64,000 nucleotides of DNA from Haladaptatus litoreus (lineage in GTDB: Archaea; Halobacteriota; Halobacteria; Halobacteriales; Haladaptataceae), in assembly GCF_900156425.1 (NCBI RefSeq), contig NZ_FTNO01000001.1, positions 992,001-1,056,000 on the forward strand, given 5' to 3'. Shown here piece by piece: positions 42,835-51,899 of the stretch (positions are counted from its first letter, which is position 1; each line of letters opens with the position of its first letter). The notes below the pieces were generated by a model. The model had not been told where the DNA came from. It did not search any database and worked only from the letters and a program-made list of their open reading frames with translations. The position numbers and the translations under genes are program-made.

Positions 42835-43227
42835 ATGCCAGAAGTCACTACCACGTCGGAAGCAGGATACAGCGCAGAGAACGATGTCCGCGACTTTTCG
42901 CTCACCATCGACGCGACGGGCGAGGACGCACCCGACACGCTCGAAACACTGCTCGCGGCCTACGGCTCGTGCTACGTCCCGGCCCTCCGCGTCGGCGGCG
43001 AACAGCGCGACGCTGGCGACCTCGGTAAAATCGAAATCACGGTAGACGGCGAACTGAACGACGACGACAAACTCAACGCCGTCTCGTTCGACATCAAATG
43101 GGAAACCGAAACAGACGACGAAACGGCTCAGAACGTCATCGACCGCGCGTTCGAACTCTGTAAGGTTCACGACGCGCTGAAAGACAGCCTCCACGCAGAG
43201 ACGTCCGTCGAGACGGGCGCATTCTAA
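42835..43227 (+). CDS. OsmC-family protein
   Basis: A 130-residue protein. The start at [11 protein letters not shown] is used rather than the GTG four codons upstream. [20 protein letters not shown] contains the first conserved Cys, and [12 protein letters not shown] holds the second, the pair that reduces organic or fatty-acid hydroperoxides in OsmC/Ohr proteins. Length and two-cysteine spacing fit. Ohr versus OsmC subtype is not decided. It begins just right of the repeat element. Confidence 0.88.
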   Translation: MPEVTTTSEAGYSAENDVRDFSLTIDATGEDAPDTLETLLAAYGSCYVPALRVGGEQRDAGDLGKIEITVDGELNDDDKLNAVSFDIKWETETDDETAQNVIDRAFELCKVHDALKDSLHAETSVETGAF

Positions 43228-43298
43228 GGCGCATTCCGAAACGCGGTTTTCGAATCAAGAAGGGAAGCGTTAAAAGCCGCGCGGCGGAACGTGGGGGT

Positions 43299-43475
43299 AT
43301 GAGTCAGACGCAAAAGCAGGCGCGGAAATGCGTCTCGTGCGGGATTAACATCTCCGGCACGAACGCCGCGTCGTTCAAGTGCCCCGACTGCGGGCAGACC
43401 ATCTACCGCTGTGCAAAGTGCCGCAAACAGAGCAACCTCTACGAGTGCCCCGACTGTGGGTTCCTCGGACCGTAA
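43299..43475 (+). CDS. HVO_2753-like double zinc-ribbon mini-protein
   Basis: A 58-residue protein starting at ATG 43299. Four Cys-x2-Cys knuckles: [29 protein letters not shown], and [10 protein letters not shown]. The order and spacing match the haloarchaeal HVO_2753 family, for which two zinc-binding sites and effects on biofilm and swarming have been reported in Haloferax volcanii. Three bases separate its TAA from the aEF-1 beta start, so they are co-transcribed. Confidence 0.93.
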   Translation: MSQTQKQARKCVSCGINISGTNAASFKCPDCGQTIYRCAKCRKQSNLYECPDCGFLGP

Positions 43476-43478
43476 ATT

Positions 43479-43745
43479 ATGGGAAAAGTAGCAGCCAAAA
43501 TAAAGGTTATGCCGCAAAGCCCCGAAATCGACCTCGACGACCTCCAAGAGAAACTGGAGGACTCGCTTCCGGAGGGAGCGAAGATCAACGGCTTCGAACG
43601 CGACAACGTCGCGTTCGGTCTGGTCGCGCTCCTGCCGACCGTCATCGTCCCTGACGATGCGGGCGGTACGGAAGCCGTCGAAGAACGCTTCGCATCCGTC
43701 GAAGAAGTCGAGAGCGTCGAAGTGCAGAACGTCGGTCGGATATAA
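43479..43745 (+). CDS. aef1b: translation elongation factor aEF-1 beta
   Basis: An 88-residue nucleotide exchange factor for aEF-1 alpha. [43 protein letters not shown], and [20 protein letters not shown] cover the whole small alpha-beta domain. It is coupled to the zinc-ribbon mini-protein gene, a pairing conserved in other haloarchaea. Confidence 0.95.
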   Translation: MGKVAAKIKVMPQSPEIDLDDLQEKLEDSLPEGAKINGFERDNVAFGLVALLPTVIVPDDAGGTEAVEERFASVEEVESVEVQNVGRI

Positions 43746-43800
43746 ACCGGAAATCCGGTTATCCGGTCCTCCGACCGCCCGACTTTTCGGTTTTGTCGTT

Positions 43801-44469
43801 TTACTCCGCGAGCGACTCGTACGTCGCTCGAACGTCCGAACTTTCGACGAATCCACCGTGATAGCAGAGCGTTCGGTTCGGGTCCAACTCGGCGAGTTTG
43901 CCGAGTGAGTCGATTGCTTCGTCCATTTCGGGCGTGAACCGCTCGTTCGGCCCCGCGAGGCCGTCCTCGTCGGCAACCGTCGCATCGCCAGCGAGGAGCA
44001 GGTCGGCCTCGGGTAGCACGAGCGAAACGTGGCCGGGCGTGTGCCCCGGGGTTTCAACGACTCGCAGTGGACCTGCCTCGGTTCGGAAGACGACGTTTTC
44101 GACTATCTGTACGTCCACCGAAACCGGCGGGTAGCGGTCGCCGGAGGATTTGATGGGGGCTTCGTCGCCCTCGATGACGGGCGCGTCCCCGGGATGTGCC
44201 ACGACAGTCGCGTCAGTTCGGGAGACGAGTTCCCCCGCGCAACCGACGTGGTCGCCGTCTTGGTGAGTCAAAATCAGGATTTCAACGTCGTCCAGTTCGA
44301 ATCCGTGTTCCGCCAGTGCCGATTTCAGATCGTTTATTTGGCCCGGAAAGCCTGCATCGAGGAGAATGAGTCCGCTTTCGGTTTCGACGCCCGACGGGTG
44401 AATCGTCGTCTCGCGGTCGCCGCGGTCGAACGTGAGCGGGAACGAGTAGACGTGCTGGTCGAGTTCCAT
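43801..44469 (-). CDS. MBL-fold metallo-hydrolase
   Basis: A 222-residue metallo-beta-lactamase-fold hydrolase starting at MELDQHVYSF. ILILTHQDGDHVGCAGEL has the HxxxDH variant (first His in THQDGDH), VVETPGHTPGHVSLVLPEAD holds the second-site His, LLLAGDATVADEDG supplies the bridging Asp and TLCYHGGFV the last His. A glyoxalase II-like thioester or lactone hydrolase is plausible. Convergent with aEF-1 beta. Confidence 0.9.
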   Translation of the reverse strand: MELDQHVYSFPLTFDRGDRETTIHPSGVETESGLILLDAGFPGQINDLKSALAEHGFELDDVEILILTHQDGDHVGCAGELVSRTDATVVAHPGDAPVIEGDEAPIKSSGDRYPPVSVDVQIVENVVFRTEAGPLRVVETPGHTPGHVSLVLPEADLLLAGDATVADEDGLAGPNERFTPEMDEAIDSLGKLAELDPNRTLCYHGGFVESSDVRATYESLAE

Positions 44470-44521
44470 GCGACAGGTGACGAGGGCCACCCGCCTGAAA
44501 GATTCGGCTGATTTTCCCTCT

Positions 44522-45688
44522 TCAGTTCAGCACCGAATCGAACGCCTGCTGAAGGTCGGCCTTCAGGTCGTCAGCGTGCTCGATACCGACGCTGGCGCGG
44601 ATGAGGCCATCCGACAGTCCGGCGGCCAGTCGCTCCTCCTTCGGAATCGCGGCGTGGGTCATCGTCGCGGGTTGCTCAATGAGGCTCTCGACGCCGCCGA
44701 GGCTTTCGGCGAGGGTGAAAACCTCCGTCTCGGCCACGACTTCCGCAGCCTCTTCCAGCGAGGCGTCGAGTTCGAAACTGACCATCCCGCCGAAGTCGTC
44801 CATCTGCTCCGCCGCGAGTTCGTGATTCGGGTGGGATTCGAGGCCGGGGTAGTACACAGTTTCGACGGCTTCGTGGTCGTCCAACCAGCCCGCGATGTCG
44901 CGGGCGTTGTCGCAATGTCTGTCCATCCGGACGCCGAGCGTTTTGGTTCCGCGGAGGACGAGGAAACAGTCGTGCGGGCCGGGGGTCGCGCCGACGCTGT
45001 TCTGGTAGAAGCCGATCTGCTCGTCCAGTTTCTCGTCGTTCGTAATGAGCGCGCCGCCGACCACGTCGGAGTGGCCGCCGAGGTACTTTGTCAAGGAGTG
45101 AGAAACGATGTCCGCGCCGAGTTCGAGCGGGCGCTGAAGATACGGCGTGGCGAAGGTGTTGTCCACAGCGCAGAGCGCGTCGGCATCCTCTGCAATATAG
45201 ACCATCGCGGCGATGTCCACGACGTTGAGCAGCGGGTTCGTCGGCGTTTCGACCCACAGCAGTTCCGTGTCGTCACGGACTGCGTCGGACACTTCGTCCA
45301 CGTTGGTCATGTCCACGAAGGAAAATTCGATGTCGTAGTCGGCGTACACCTGCGTGAAGATTCGGTGGGTGCCGCCGTACACGTCTTCGCTGGCGATGAC
45401 GTGGTCGCCCGAGGAGAGCAGGTTCAGGACGGTGTTGATGGAACCCATTCCGCTGGAGAAGGCGCGGCCGAACTCGCCGCCTTCCAAACTGGCGAGGTTG
45501 TCTTCCAAGTCGGTGCGCGTCGGGTTGCCCGTGCGCGAGTATTCGTAACCGCGGTGGTCGCCGGGCGCATCCTGCACGTAGGTCGAGTTGGCGTGAATCG
45601 GCGTCATCAGCGCGCCCGTTTCCTCGTCGGGTTCCTGTCCCGCGTGGATGGAGCGCGTTTCGAACTGGTAATCGTCTTCGTCGGTCAT
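44522..45688 (-). CDS. PLP-dependent trans-sulfuration enzyme (cystathionine synthase/lyase)
   Basis: A 388-residue fold-type I enzyme. FETRSIHAGQEPDEETGALM at the N-terminus, EYSRTGNPTRTDLEDNLASL, the phosphate-binding FSSGMGSIN, VDNTFATPYLQRP and the PLP lysine in SHSLTKYLGGHSDVVGG are intact, and GTKTLGVRMDRH follows. Lyase and synthase members cannot be separated by motif. Along with cysteine synthase and the MetE-like pair it serves sulfur amino acid metabolism. Confidence 0.93.
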   Translation of the reverse strand: MTDEDDYQFETRSIHAGQEPDEETGALMTPIHANSTYVQDAPGDHRGYEYSRTGNPTRTDLEDNLASLEGGEFGRAFSSGMGSINTVLNLLSSGDHVIASEDVYGGTHRIFTQVYADYDIEFSFVDMTNVDEVSDAVRDDTELLWVETPTNPLLNVVDIAAMVYIAEDADALCAVDNTFATPYLQRPLELGADIVSHSLTKYLGGHSDVVGGALITNDEKLDEQIGFYQNSVGATPGPHDCFLVLRGTKTLGVRMDRHCDNARDIAGWLDDHEAVETVYYPGLESHPNHELAAEQMDDFGGMVSFELDASLEEAAEVVAETEVFTLAESLGGVESLIEQPATMTHAAIPKEERLAAGLSDGLIRASVGIEHADDLKADLQQAFDSVLN

Positions 45689-45890
45689 GCGCGAGGGGAC
45701 GCAGTGCGGACAAGTTATTCTTCCCCTTCTGCGTCGGAATTGCCTCTATCGTGTACTGGTCTGTTTTTGTGAATTGTTCGGTGACAACGTGTTTTTCAGA
45801 GTGGTGTGAGCAGTTACCGACTCCAATGAAACCACTAGAACGACGAACCCAATAGTATGCAATTTAACTATGGTAGCTTGTCGGTAGCAA

Positions 45891-46238
45891 GTCACGACAA
45901 CACATGACCGCCACCGCACCGCGACAACCACACGCTTCCCCAGCCGATTCCTTCATTACTAAGTTCCTCAGTCATCCCTCGCATGATAGTCAACAGGTCT
46001 GCGGGCGATTTGCCCGCAAACCTGCCGACGCACGCGCCGGAGTAATTGCGTCAATCTAGAAATCCCATCCAACCACGATGGCCCGCGCTGAGACGAGTCC
46101 GAGGACTTTACCTCCGAAGACTCGTGTCGAAGTCGCGCGAGGGATGAGTATCACAGGGAGCGAAGCGACCGAGAAACGCAATCGGTTGGGGAGGACGTGG
46201 CCTGCGGTTGCGGTGGCGGTTTCGGTGGAGTCGTGATT
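45891..46238. repeat. intergenic element with 60-bp terminal inverted repeats (copy 3)
   Basis: Within the gene-free 739 bp 45689-46427, the left end 45891-45951 (GTCACGACAACACATGACCG onward) is related by inversion to the right end 46178-46238 (ending GGAGTCGTGATT). Both ends contain CCACCGCACCG/CGGTGGCGG and CCCC-AGCCGATT/AATCGGTTGGGG blocks. The 348-bp element has no ORF of haloarchaeal character. It looks like a MITE-like or REP-like non-coding repeat; copy 2 shares its end. Confidence 0.78.
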
Positions 46239-46390
46239 ACCTAGCGCCTCTCTCCAAAATACGCCATCTAGCGACTCCTTCGGGGAGACAACAGCTAGTG
46301 ACTGTCGATACACCACCGAAACATCAAAACAATCGAATAGTACACGATAAACCGCTCCCCACCTTCGTTCTCGTCGTCGTGGAACGGACG

Positions 46391-46398
46391 TTTTATAA
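46391..46398 (+). promoter_or_regulatory. TATA box of the L21e-Rpb4 operon
   Basis: TTTTATAA in ACGTTTTATAACGG lies 30-37 bp before the ATG at 46428, which predicts a transcript with a leader of only a few bases. Confidence 0.7.
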
Positions 46399-46427
46399 CG
46401 GTCACCGAACAAGAGCGTCATACGACT

Positions 46428-46718
46428 ATGCCGAGTTCGCACGGACCCAACCACAGTACGCGTAACAAGCTCTCGAACGACCCCCGAAAACGCGGCACCT
46501 CGCCGCCACAGCGCGCAGTGCAGGAGTACGAGGTCGGACAGAAAGTCCACCTCAGAATCGACCCGAGCGTGCGAAAAGGTCGCTTCCACCCACGATTCAA
46601 CGGGCGCACGGGCGAAGTCACTGGCAAACAGGGCAAAGCCTACAAAGTCAGCATCGTTGATGGCAAAAAAGAGAAGACGCTCATCACGAAGCCAGCACAC
46701 CTCCGCGCACAGGAATAA
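46428..46718 (+). CDS. rpl21e: 50S ribosomal protein L21e
   Basis: A 96-residue protein with the eukaryotic/archaeal L21e layout: a basic N-terminal extension ([19 protein letters not shown]) and an SH3-like barrel ([40 protein letters not shown]). It opens the conserved archaeal operon, 3 bp before Rpb4. Confidence 0.97.
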   Translation: MPSSHGPNHSTRNKLSNDPRKRGTSPPQRAVQEYEVGQKVHLRIDPSVRKGRFHPRFNGRTGEVTGKQGKAYKVSIVDGKKEKTLITKPAHLRAQE

Positions 46719-46721
46719 CGT

Positions 46722-47078
46722 ATGACGATTTTCAAGGAAAAGCTCCACGAGGATTATCTCACCACGGCGGAAGCCAAGGAACTGCTCGCCGAAATCGAGC
46801 AAGACCGAGCGCTGGACGAAACCCGCGAAATGCCGTACAATCTCTCGCGGGCCATCGAGCACGTCAACCGCTTTGCGGCGTTGGACGCCGAAGAGTCCCA
46901 CGAACTCGTGGACGAACTGCTCGAACTCGAAAAGGTAGACGAACCGACAGCGTTCAAAATCGCCGACCTCCTGCCGAAAGACCGCGACGAGCTGCGAGCG
47001 ATTTACGCACAACAGCGGTTCGCGCTTTCGGGCGACGAGTTGGACGAGATTCTGAACGTCGTCGCGAAGTACGAGTGA
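46722..47078 (+). CDS. rpoF: DNA-directed RNA polymerase subunit Rpb4/RpoF
   Basis: A 118-residue stalk subunit of RNA polymerase that pairs with Rpb7. LTTAEAKELLAEIEQDR and the HRDC-like helical domain (AFKIADLLPKDRDELRAIYA, GDELDEILNVVAKYE) are typical. Position between L21e and DUF655 is conserved in archaea. Confidence 0.95.
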   Translation: MTIFKEKLHEDYLTTAEAKELLAEIEQDRALDETREMPYNLSRAIEHVNRFAALDAEESHELVDELLELEKVDEPTAFKIADLLPKDRDELRAIYAQQRFALSGDELDEILNVVAKYE

Positions 47079-47121
47079 CTTCACCGATTCTTTAAGTTAC
47101 TCGTCGCCGTACTGTACTGCA

Positions 47122-47694
47122 ATGAGTGAATCCGAGAGTGGCCGCGAAGCAATGGCTGTGGTGCTCGACTTTCTCCCCCACGGACGGGCGGAAGACGACC
47201 GACCCCAGTACCAGAAAGAGCCTGTCGCATATGCGCTGAGCGAATCGGACTTTCGCCTCCTCGAACTCACGCTCGAAAAAGAAGAGAGCGTCGGCATCGG
47301 CGACAGCATCCCCGTCGAACCGCCGGAAGCCCGCGAACACATTCAAAAACTGCGCGAAATCGAGTACGACGACCTCACCTCGGCTTCCCAGTCGGAACTC
47401 GAACACGCCGTCGTGGACATCATCGAACGAGACGAAGAGCGGTTCGTGGACTTCTACAACGACGCGCAACCGATTACCCTCCGTCTCCACCAGTTGAACC
47501 TGCTTCCGGGAATCGGGAAGAAACTGCGGAACAACGTGCTGGAAGCACGAAAGCGAAAACCGTTTGAGAGCTTCGACGACCTCGAAGACCGGGTTTCTGG
47601 TCTCCATGACCCCGAGGGCGTGCTGGTCGAGCGAATCCTCGAAGAGATTCGGGAGGACGACCTGAAATATCGGACGTTCGCACGGCGCGACTAA
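47122..47694 (+). CDS. DUF655 helix-hairpin-helix protein
   Basis: A 190-residue archaeal protein. An N-terminal beta domain (AVVLDFLPHGRAEDDRPQYQ, YALSESDFRLLELTLE) is followed by a helical linker and a C-terminal helix-hairpin-helix (QLNLLPGIGKKLRNNVLEAR). The HhH suggests RNA or DNA binding. Its fixed place between rpoF and ksgA implies a translation or rRNA-maturation role, which is inference. Confidence 0.95.
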   Translation: MSESESGREAMAVVLDFLPHGRAEDDRPQYQKEPVAYALSESDFRLLELTLEKEESVGIGDSIPVEPPEAREHIQKLREIEYDDLTSASQSELEHAVVDIIERDEERFVDFYNDAQPITLRLHQLNLLPGIGKKLRNNVLEARKRKPFESFDDLEDRVSGLHDPEGVLVERILEEIREDDLKYRTFARRD

Positions 47695-47721
47695 TCCCGC
47701 CGTCCCCTCGTTTTCCGACGG

Positions 47722-48021
47722 TCAGTTCGACTCCGTTTCGTCGCTTTCGAGATGTTTCTGTGCGAATTCCGAAAGCGCGTCCCATCCCGTTTTCTCGCCG
47801 AGACGGTCGATAGCCTGTCCAATCGTCTCTTCCGCACCCAGCGACTCCTCCGACCCCTCGACTGGCGTGATTCGCTCGTTTTCAGGATGTGGTTCTCCCT
47901 CGAACGTCGAATTGTTTTCTTTATCGTAGAAGACGGGTTTCCCCTCGTTCCTGACGCCCACGTATTCGGCGTTTTCAGGTTTTTTGTGGTCGATACTCCA
48001 CGAACTGTATTTCGGTGACAT
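47722..48021 (-). CDS. hypothetical acidic protein between DUF655 and KsgA genes
   Basis: A 99-residue protein starting at MSPKYSSWSIDHKKPENAEY; a Met six codons earlier gives a basic tail. It contains NEGKPVFYDKENNSTFEGEP and an acidic helical C-terminus (GQAIDRLGEKTGWDALSEFA). No domain is recognised. It is transcribed against the conserved operon and separates DUF655 from ksgA, so it is an insertion relative to the usual order. Confidence 0.65.
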   Translation of the reverse strand: MSPKYSSWSIDHKKPENAEYVGVRNEGKPVFYDKENNSTFEGEPHPENERITPVEGSEESLGAEETIGQAIDRLGEKTGWDALSEFAQKHLESDETESN

Positions 48022-48151
48022 CGGACTCCGTCGGGTCATGGTTGGGTTTTCGTTCGTTTCAACAGTTCACTGGTTACTATAGTAAGAATGGCGGCCGGTT
48101 CTCACTGCAACTCGGTGGGTTTACGCCACTCGCACCGGTAGGCCAAAGACA

Positions 48152-49036
48152 ATGGGACGTTCGCCACGCGAGGAACACGGCACGAGGAACCCCGACGCCT
48201 TGATTCGACGGGCAGGCGTCCGGGCCGACCCGAACCGTGACCAACATTTCCTCGTTGACGACCGAGTCGTTGACCGAATACCGGAGTACGGAACGGAGAT
48301 GGATTTCTCGCACGTTCTCGAAATCGGTGGCGGACCGGGCGTGCTGACAGACCGTCTGCTGGTGGTCGCAGACCGCGTGACGGTCGTCGAACGCGACCCG
48401 AAGTTCGCCGACTTTCTCCGCCGGGAGTTCGCCGACGACTGCGAAGATGGACGGTTGACGGTCGTGGAAGGCGATGCCTTGAACGTCGAACTGCCGGATT
48501 TTACAGCCTGTGTCGCCAATCTCCCCTATGGAATCTCCAGCGAAATCACGTTCCGACTGCTTCCGCTGGGGAAACCGATGCTCCTCATGTTCCAACAGGA
48601 GTTCGCGGAGCGCATGGCGGGTGAGGCGGGAACCGACGACTACGGACGACTCTCCGTAACCGCACAGCATTACGCCGACGTCGAAGTCGTAGAAATAGTC
48701 CCGCGTGAGGCGTTTTCGCCCGCGCCGGAGGTGTCGAGTGCAATCGTGCGGACGACGCCGCGAAATCCCGATTACGAAGTCGATGACGAGGAGTTCTTCC
48801 TCGACTTCGTGAAAGCCGTCTTCACCCAACGCCGGAAGACTATTCGAAACGCGATTCGCAACACGGTGCACATCTCCGGATTGGACGACGGTGATGCAGT
48901 CGTGGACGCACTGGAAGACCCCGACCCGGACGTGCTGCCCGAGGATATTCTTCGGAAGCGCGCCGGGAACGTCACGCCCGCACAGTTCGCGGCGATGGCG
49001 CGGGTCGCAGACGAGTACGGTCGGGGTGGTGGTTGA
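48152..49036 (+). CDS. rsmA: 16S rRNA adenine dimethyltransferase
   Basis: A 294-residue SAM enzyme (KsgA/Dim1) that dimethylates two adjacent adenines in helix 45 of 16S rRNA. DPNRDQHFLVDDRVVDRI at the N-terminus, LEIGGGPGVLTDRL (SAM motif I), NLPYGISSEITFRLL (catalytic NLPY), and FTQRRKTIRNAIRN in the C-domain are intact. The TGA overlaps the ATG of the mechanosensitive channel gene. Confidence 0.97.
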   Translation: MGRSPREEHGTRNPDALIRRAGVRADPNRDQHFLVDDRVVDRIPEYGTEMDFSHVLEIGGGPGVLTDRLLVVADRVTVVERDPKFADFLRREFADDCEDGRLTVVEGDALNVELPDFTACVANLPYGISSEITFRLLPLGKPMLLMFQQEFAERMAGEAGTDDYGRLSVTAQHYADVEVVEIVPREAFSPAPEVSSAIVRTTPRNPDYEVDDEEFFLDFVKAVFTQRRKTIRNAIRNTVHISGLDDGDAVVDALEDPDPDVLPEDILRKRAGNVTPAQFAAMARVADEYGRGGG

Positions 49037-50253
49037 TGGCGCAGAATCTGTATCGGCAGATAGGTGACCTAGCAATCATCGACATACGGATACTGATAAC
49101 CGTCTTTGTTGCGCTCTCCATAGTTGCGGTACTCGTTCTCGCGTGGCGAGGACATCCGCGGTTGCAGGAGCAGATGCCGGATGCATTAGCGAACGTCATC
49201 GTCATTGGTTCAGTTACCGTATTTCTCATACTTGCTGGAGTGACGATGTTGTTTCTCTGGGAGGTGGTTAACACGGCACTCATCTTCCCCGCGGATTGGG
49301 AGGAATGGCTGACGGATTTGATAAATAACTGGACTGGCGTCAAGGTCACGTTAACCGTCGTAACACTCGCCATTGCCTATGTCGCCGCTGGCATCTCGAA
49401 GCAAGCAATCGAGCGCATGACAGACCAGCGCGACACCTTCTCACGCCACCAGACGCAGGTGATGGTTCGCGTCGCGCAAGTGTCGATATACGTCGTCGGT
49501 TTTGCCGCGGTGCTCGGATTTTGGAACGTCGACCTCACCGGCCTGCTGGTCGGTGCCGGATTCCTCGGTATCGTGGTCGGTATGGCGGCCCGACAGACGC
49601 TCGGGTCGCTGTTGGCGGGATTCATGCTGATGTTCTCCCGGCCGTTCGAAATCGGCGACTGGGTGGAAATCGAGGAGAACGAAGGCATCGTAACGGACAT
49701 CTCCATCGTCAACACGCGAATCCAGACGTTCGACGGCGAGTTCGTGATGATTCCAAACGAAGTGGTCGGCGGGAGCACCATCACGAATCGCAGTCGGAAA
49801 GGCCGCCTCCGATTGGAGGTGGATGTCGGCATCGACTACGAAGCGGACGTAGACCGGGCCGCAGAACTGGCCGAGGAGGCGATGGACGACGTGGAGGACG
49901 CGCTGACGGTTCCGTCGCCGCAAGTTGTCACGAAGGAGTTCGGCGACTCGGCAATCGTCCTCGGACTGCGATTCTGGATAGATAAACCGAGCGCGCGCCG
50001 CAAGTGGCGCGCGCGAACGAGGGTTATCGGCGCAGTGAAAGATGCCTACGACGGCGACGGAATCAAAATCCCGTATCCACAGCGCGAACTCTCCGGCAGG
50101 AAGGAAACCGGTGGCTTTCAGGTCGCGAGCAAGCAACAGCGCGAACTCGGGCCGACGGCGGACGGCGGAGAAGAAACCGGGCGACGGTTCGGTGACGAGT
50201 ACAAGGACGATACAACAAGTGGCGACGGAACCGACGGAGGAAATCACGGATGA
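49036..50253 (+). CDS. MscS-family mechanosensitive ion channel
   Basis: A 405-residue protein with about five helices before the pore helix GFLGIVVGMAARQTLGSLLA, then the beta domain FEIGDWVEIEENEGIVTDIS, MIPNEVVGGSTITN and the C-terminal PYPQREL region. A disordered acidic/Gly C-terminal tail of about 50 residues follows (GPTADGGEETGRRFGDEYKD). Inserted between rsmA and hemK2, and coupled at both ends (ATG in the rsmA stop; its stop overlaps the next ATG). A second MscS member lies at 38179-39093. Confidence 0.93.
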   Translation: MAQNLYRQIGDLAIIDIRILITVFVALSIVAVLVLAWRGHPRLQEQMPDALANVIVIGSVTVFLILAGVTMLFLWEVVNTALIFPADWEEWLTDLINNWTGVKVTLTVVTLAIAYVAAGISKQAIERMTDQRDTFSRHQTQVMVRVAQVSIYVVGFAAVLGFWNVDLTGLLVGAGFLGIVVGMAARQTLGSLLAGFMLMFSRPFEIGDWVEIEENEGIVTDISIVNTRIQTFDGEFVMIPNEVVGGSTITNRSRKGRLRLEVDVGIDYEADVDRAAELAEEAMDDVEDALTVPSPQVVTKEFGDSAIVLGLRFWIDKPSARRKWRARTRVIGAVKDAYDGDGIKIPYPQRELSGRKETGGFQVASKQQRELGPTADGGEETGRRFGDEYKDDTTSGDGTDGGNHG

Positions 50254-50825
50254 CTGACCTCGCAGAAAGACGCGGTATGGAAACGAACGTGTACCAACCG
50301 GCGGAAGACTCCCATCTGCTCGCGGAGGTTGCGGCGGGAGACATCGACGAATCCGACCTCGTACTGGAAGTTGGAACCGGGTCGGGGTACGTTTCTGAGT
50401 TCGTCAAGAACGAGACGAACGCCCGCGTCCTCGGGTCGGACGTGAATCCTCACGCGTGTTCGAACGCGCGCGAGCGTGGGGTCGAGGCGGTTCGCGCCGA
50501 CCTCGTTTCGCCGTTTCGAGATGCGGTTTTCGACGCCGTCCTGTTCAACCCGCCGTATCTGCCGACCGACCCGGACGAGGAGCGCGACGATTGGATGGAA
50601 CGCGCGCTTTCCGGCGGCGAATCCGGCAGGGAAGTCATCGACCCGTTCTTGGATTCCGTCGGACGCGTCCTCGCGCCCGACGGTCGAGTGTACCTCTTGG
50701 TGAGCAGTTTATCCGGCGTCGAGGAAGTCGTCTCCCGTGCGAGCGAAAACGGATTCAGTGCGGTCGCGCTTCGCGACGAATCGTTCCCCTTCGAGACGCT
50801 GTCGATACTGAAACTGATTCGCTGA
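50250..50825 (+). CDS. HemK2/MTQ2-type protein glutamine methyltransferase
   Basis: A 191-residue SAM-dependent methyltransferase. VYQPAEDSHLLAEV is the N-terminal signature, LVLEVGTGSGYVSEFV is motif I, and VLFNPPYLPTDPDEE carries the NPPY motif that binds the target Gln. In archaea the substrate is release factor aRF1. ATGA overlap with the channel gene. Confidence 0.94.
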   Translation: MTDLAERRGMETNVYQPAEDSHLLAEVAAGDIDESDLVLEVGTGSGYVSEFVKNETNARVLGSDVNPHACSNARERGVEAVRADLVSPFRDAVFDAVLFNPPYLPTDPDEERDDWMERALSGGESGREVIDPFLDSVGRVLAPDGRVYLLVSSLSGVEEVVSRASENGFSAVALRDESFPFETLSILKLIR

Positions 50826-50903
50826 TTCGCCGACTTCCAATTACTCAGAGGAATTTTTTAGAACGGAAAATATTAAACACCGGCATATCATAGGGTCGGG
50901 TAC

Positions 50904-51899
50904 ATGACCGAGCGCATCGCAACCACACCGGGTGTGTTTCCGCTTCCCGATTGGGCGAAAGACGACTGCTCCGACCTGAAAGGCCACCAAAAAGACGACC
51001 TGATTTCCGGCGACGAAGGGCCGGAACTGACCGCCGTGTACAACGAAGCCCGCGAGGAGGTCGTCTCGGTACAGCAGGACGCTGGACTCGACCGAATCGT
51101 GGAGGGACAACTTCGCTGGGACGACATGCTCGCGCACCCACTCGCAGTTCACGATTCCGTCGAAACGGGCGGTATCGTGCGCTACTACGACAACAACAAC
51201 TTCTACCGCGACCCCGTCGTCGTTGACGAACTCACCTTCGACGGCGACGTGGCGGCCGAACTGGAAGCGACTACGGAACTCGCAGACGACGTGCAGGCAG
51301 TCCTTCCCGGCCCATACTCGCTCGCTGATTTGGCAACTGACGAATATTACAACGACAACGAGGAGTTCCTCGCGGCGGTTGCGGAGTTCCTCGCTGGCGA
51401 AGTCGACGCGTTCCCCGAAGTCGAGACGCTGTTCCTCCTCGAACCCTCGCTCGTGGAGAACCCGCCGGAAGACGGCGAAGATGCGCGCGCCAGCGAAGCG
51501 ATTGATGTCGTGGGCGACGCCATCGACGCCGAGGTCGTCGTCCAACCCTACTTCGGGTCGTTGAACGAGAAAGTCCACGCGCATCTGCTTGATGCAGATG
51601 TCGATGCCGTGGGCTACGACCTCGTCAGCGACCACGATGGCTGTCTGTCCAACGTGAACGAGTACGGGACGAAAGATTCCGTCTCGCTCGGCCTCGTGAA
51701 CGGCCAGAACACGCTGGTCGAATCGCCCGAAACCGTCGCCGAGCGCGTCGATTGGTTCGAGGAGAATACGCCCGTCAACGAGTTCGAAACCGTCTATCTG
51801 ACGACGAACACCGAGACGTTCTATCTGCCGTACAGCAAATTCGAGGAGAAACTGACTGCGCTCGCTGAAGCCGCGCAGTTGGAGGAGGTGACCCTATGA
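50904..51899 (+). CDS. MetE-like TIM-barrel partner protein without zinc ligands
   Basis: A 331-residue protein of the cobalamin-independent methionine synthase fold (EGQLRWDDMLAHPLAV, AVLPGPYSLADLATDE, VVVQPYFGSLNEKVHAHLLD). Where the catalytic domain has His-x-Cys, this has QPYFG, and the C-terminal Cys loop is replaced by LTTNTETFYLPY. It therefore lacks the zinc site and probably acts as a folate/substrate partner or inactive half. Start at MTERIATTPG. Its stop overlaps the ATG of the zinc-bearing partner. Confidence 0.85.
   Translation: MTERIATTPGVFPLPDWAKDDCSDLKGHQKDDLISGDEGPELTAVYNEAREEVVSVQQDAGLDRIVEGQLRWDDMLAHPLAVHDSVETGGIVRYYDNNNFYRDPVVVDELTFDGDVAAELEATTELADDVQAVLPGPYSLADLATDEYYNDNEEFLAAVAEFLAGEVDAFPEVETLFLLEPSLVENPPEDGEDARASEAIDVVGDAIDAEVVVQPYFGSLNEKVHAHLLDADVDAVGYDLVSDHDGCLSNVNEYGTKDSVSLGLVNGQNTLVESPETVAERVDWFEENTPVNEFETVYLTTNTETFYLPYSKFEEKLTALAEAAQLEEVTL

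Noticed and set aside
44468..45772. 434-codon frame antisense to the trans-sulfuration enzyme
   Set aside because: Low-complexity Val/Arg/Glu shadow of a complete PLP enzyme.
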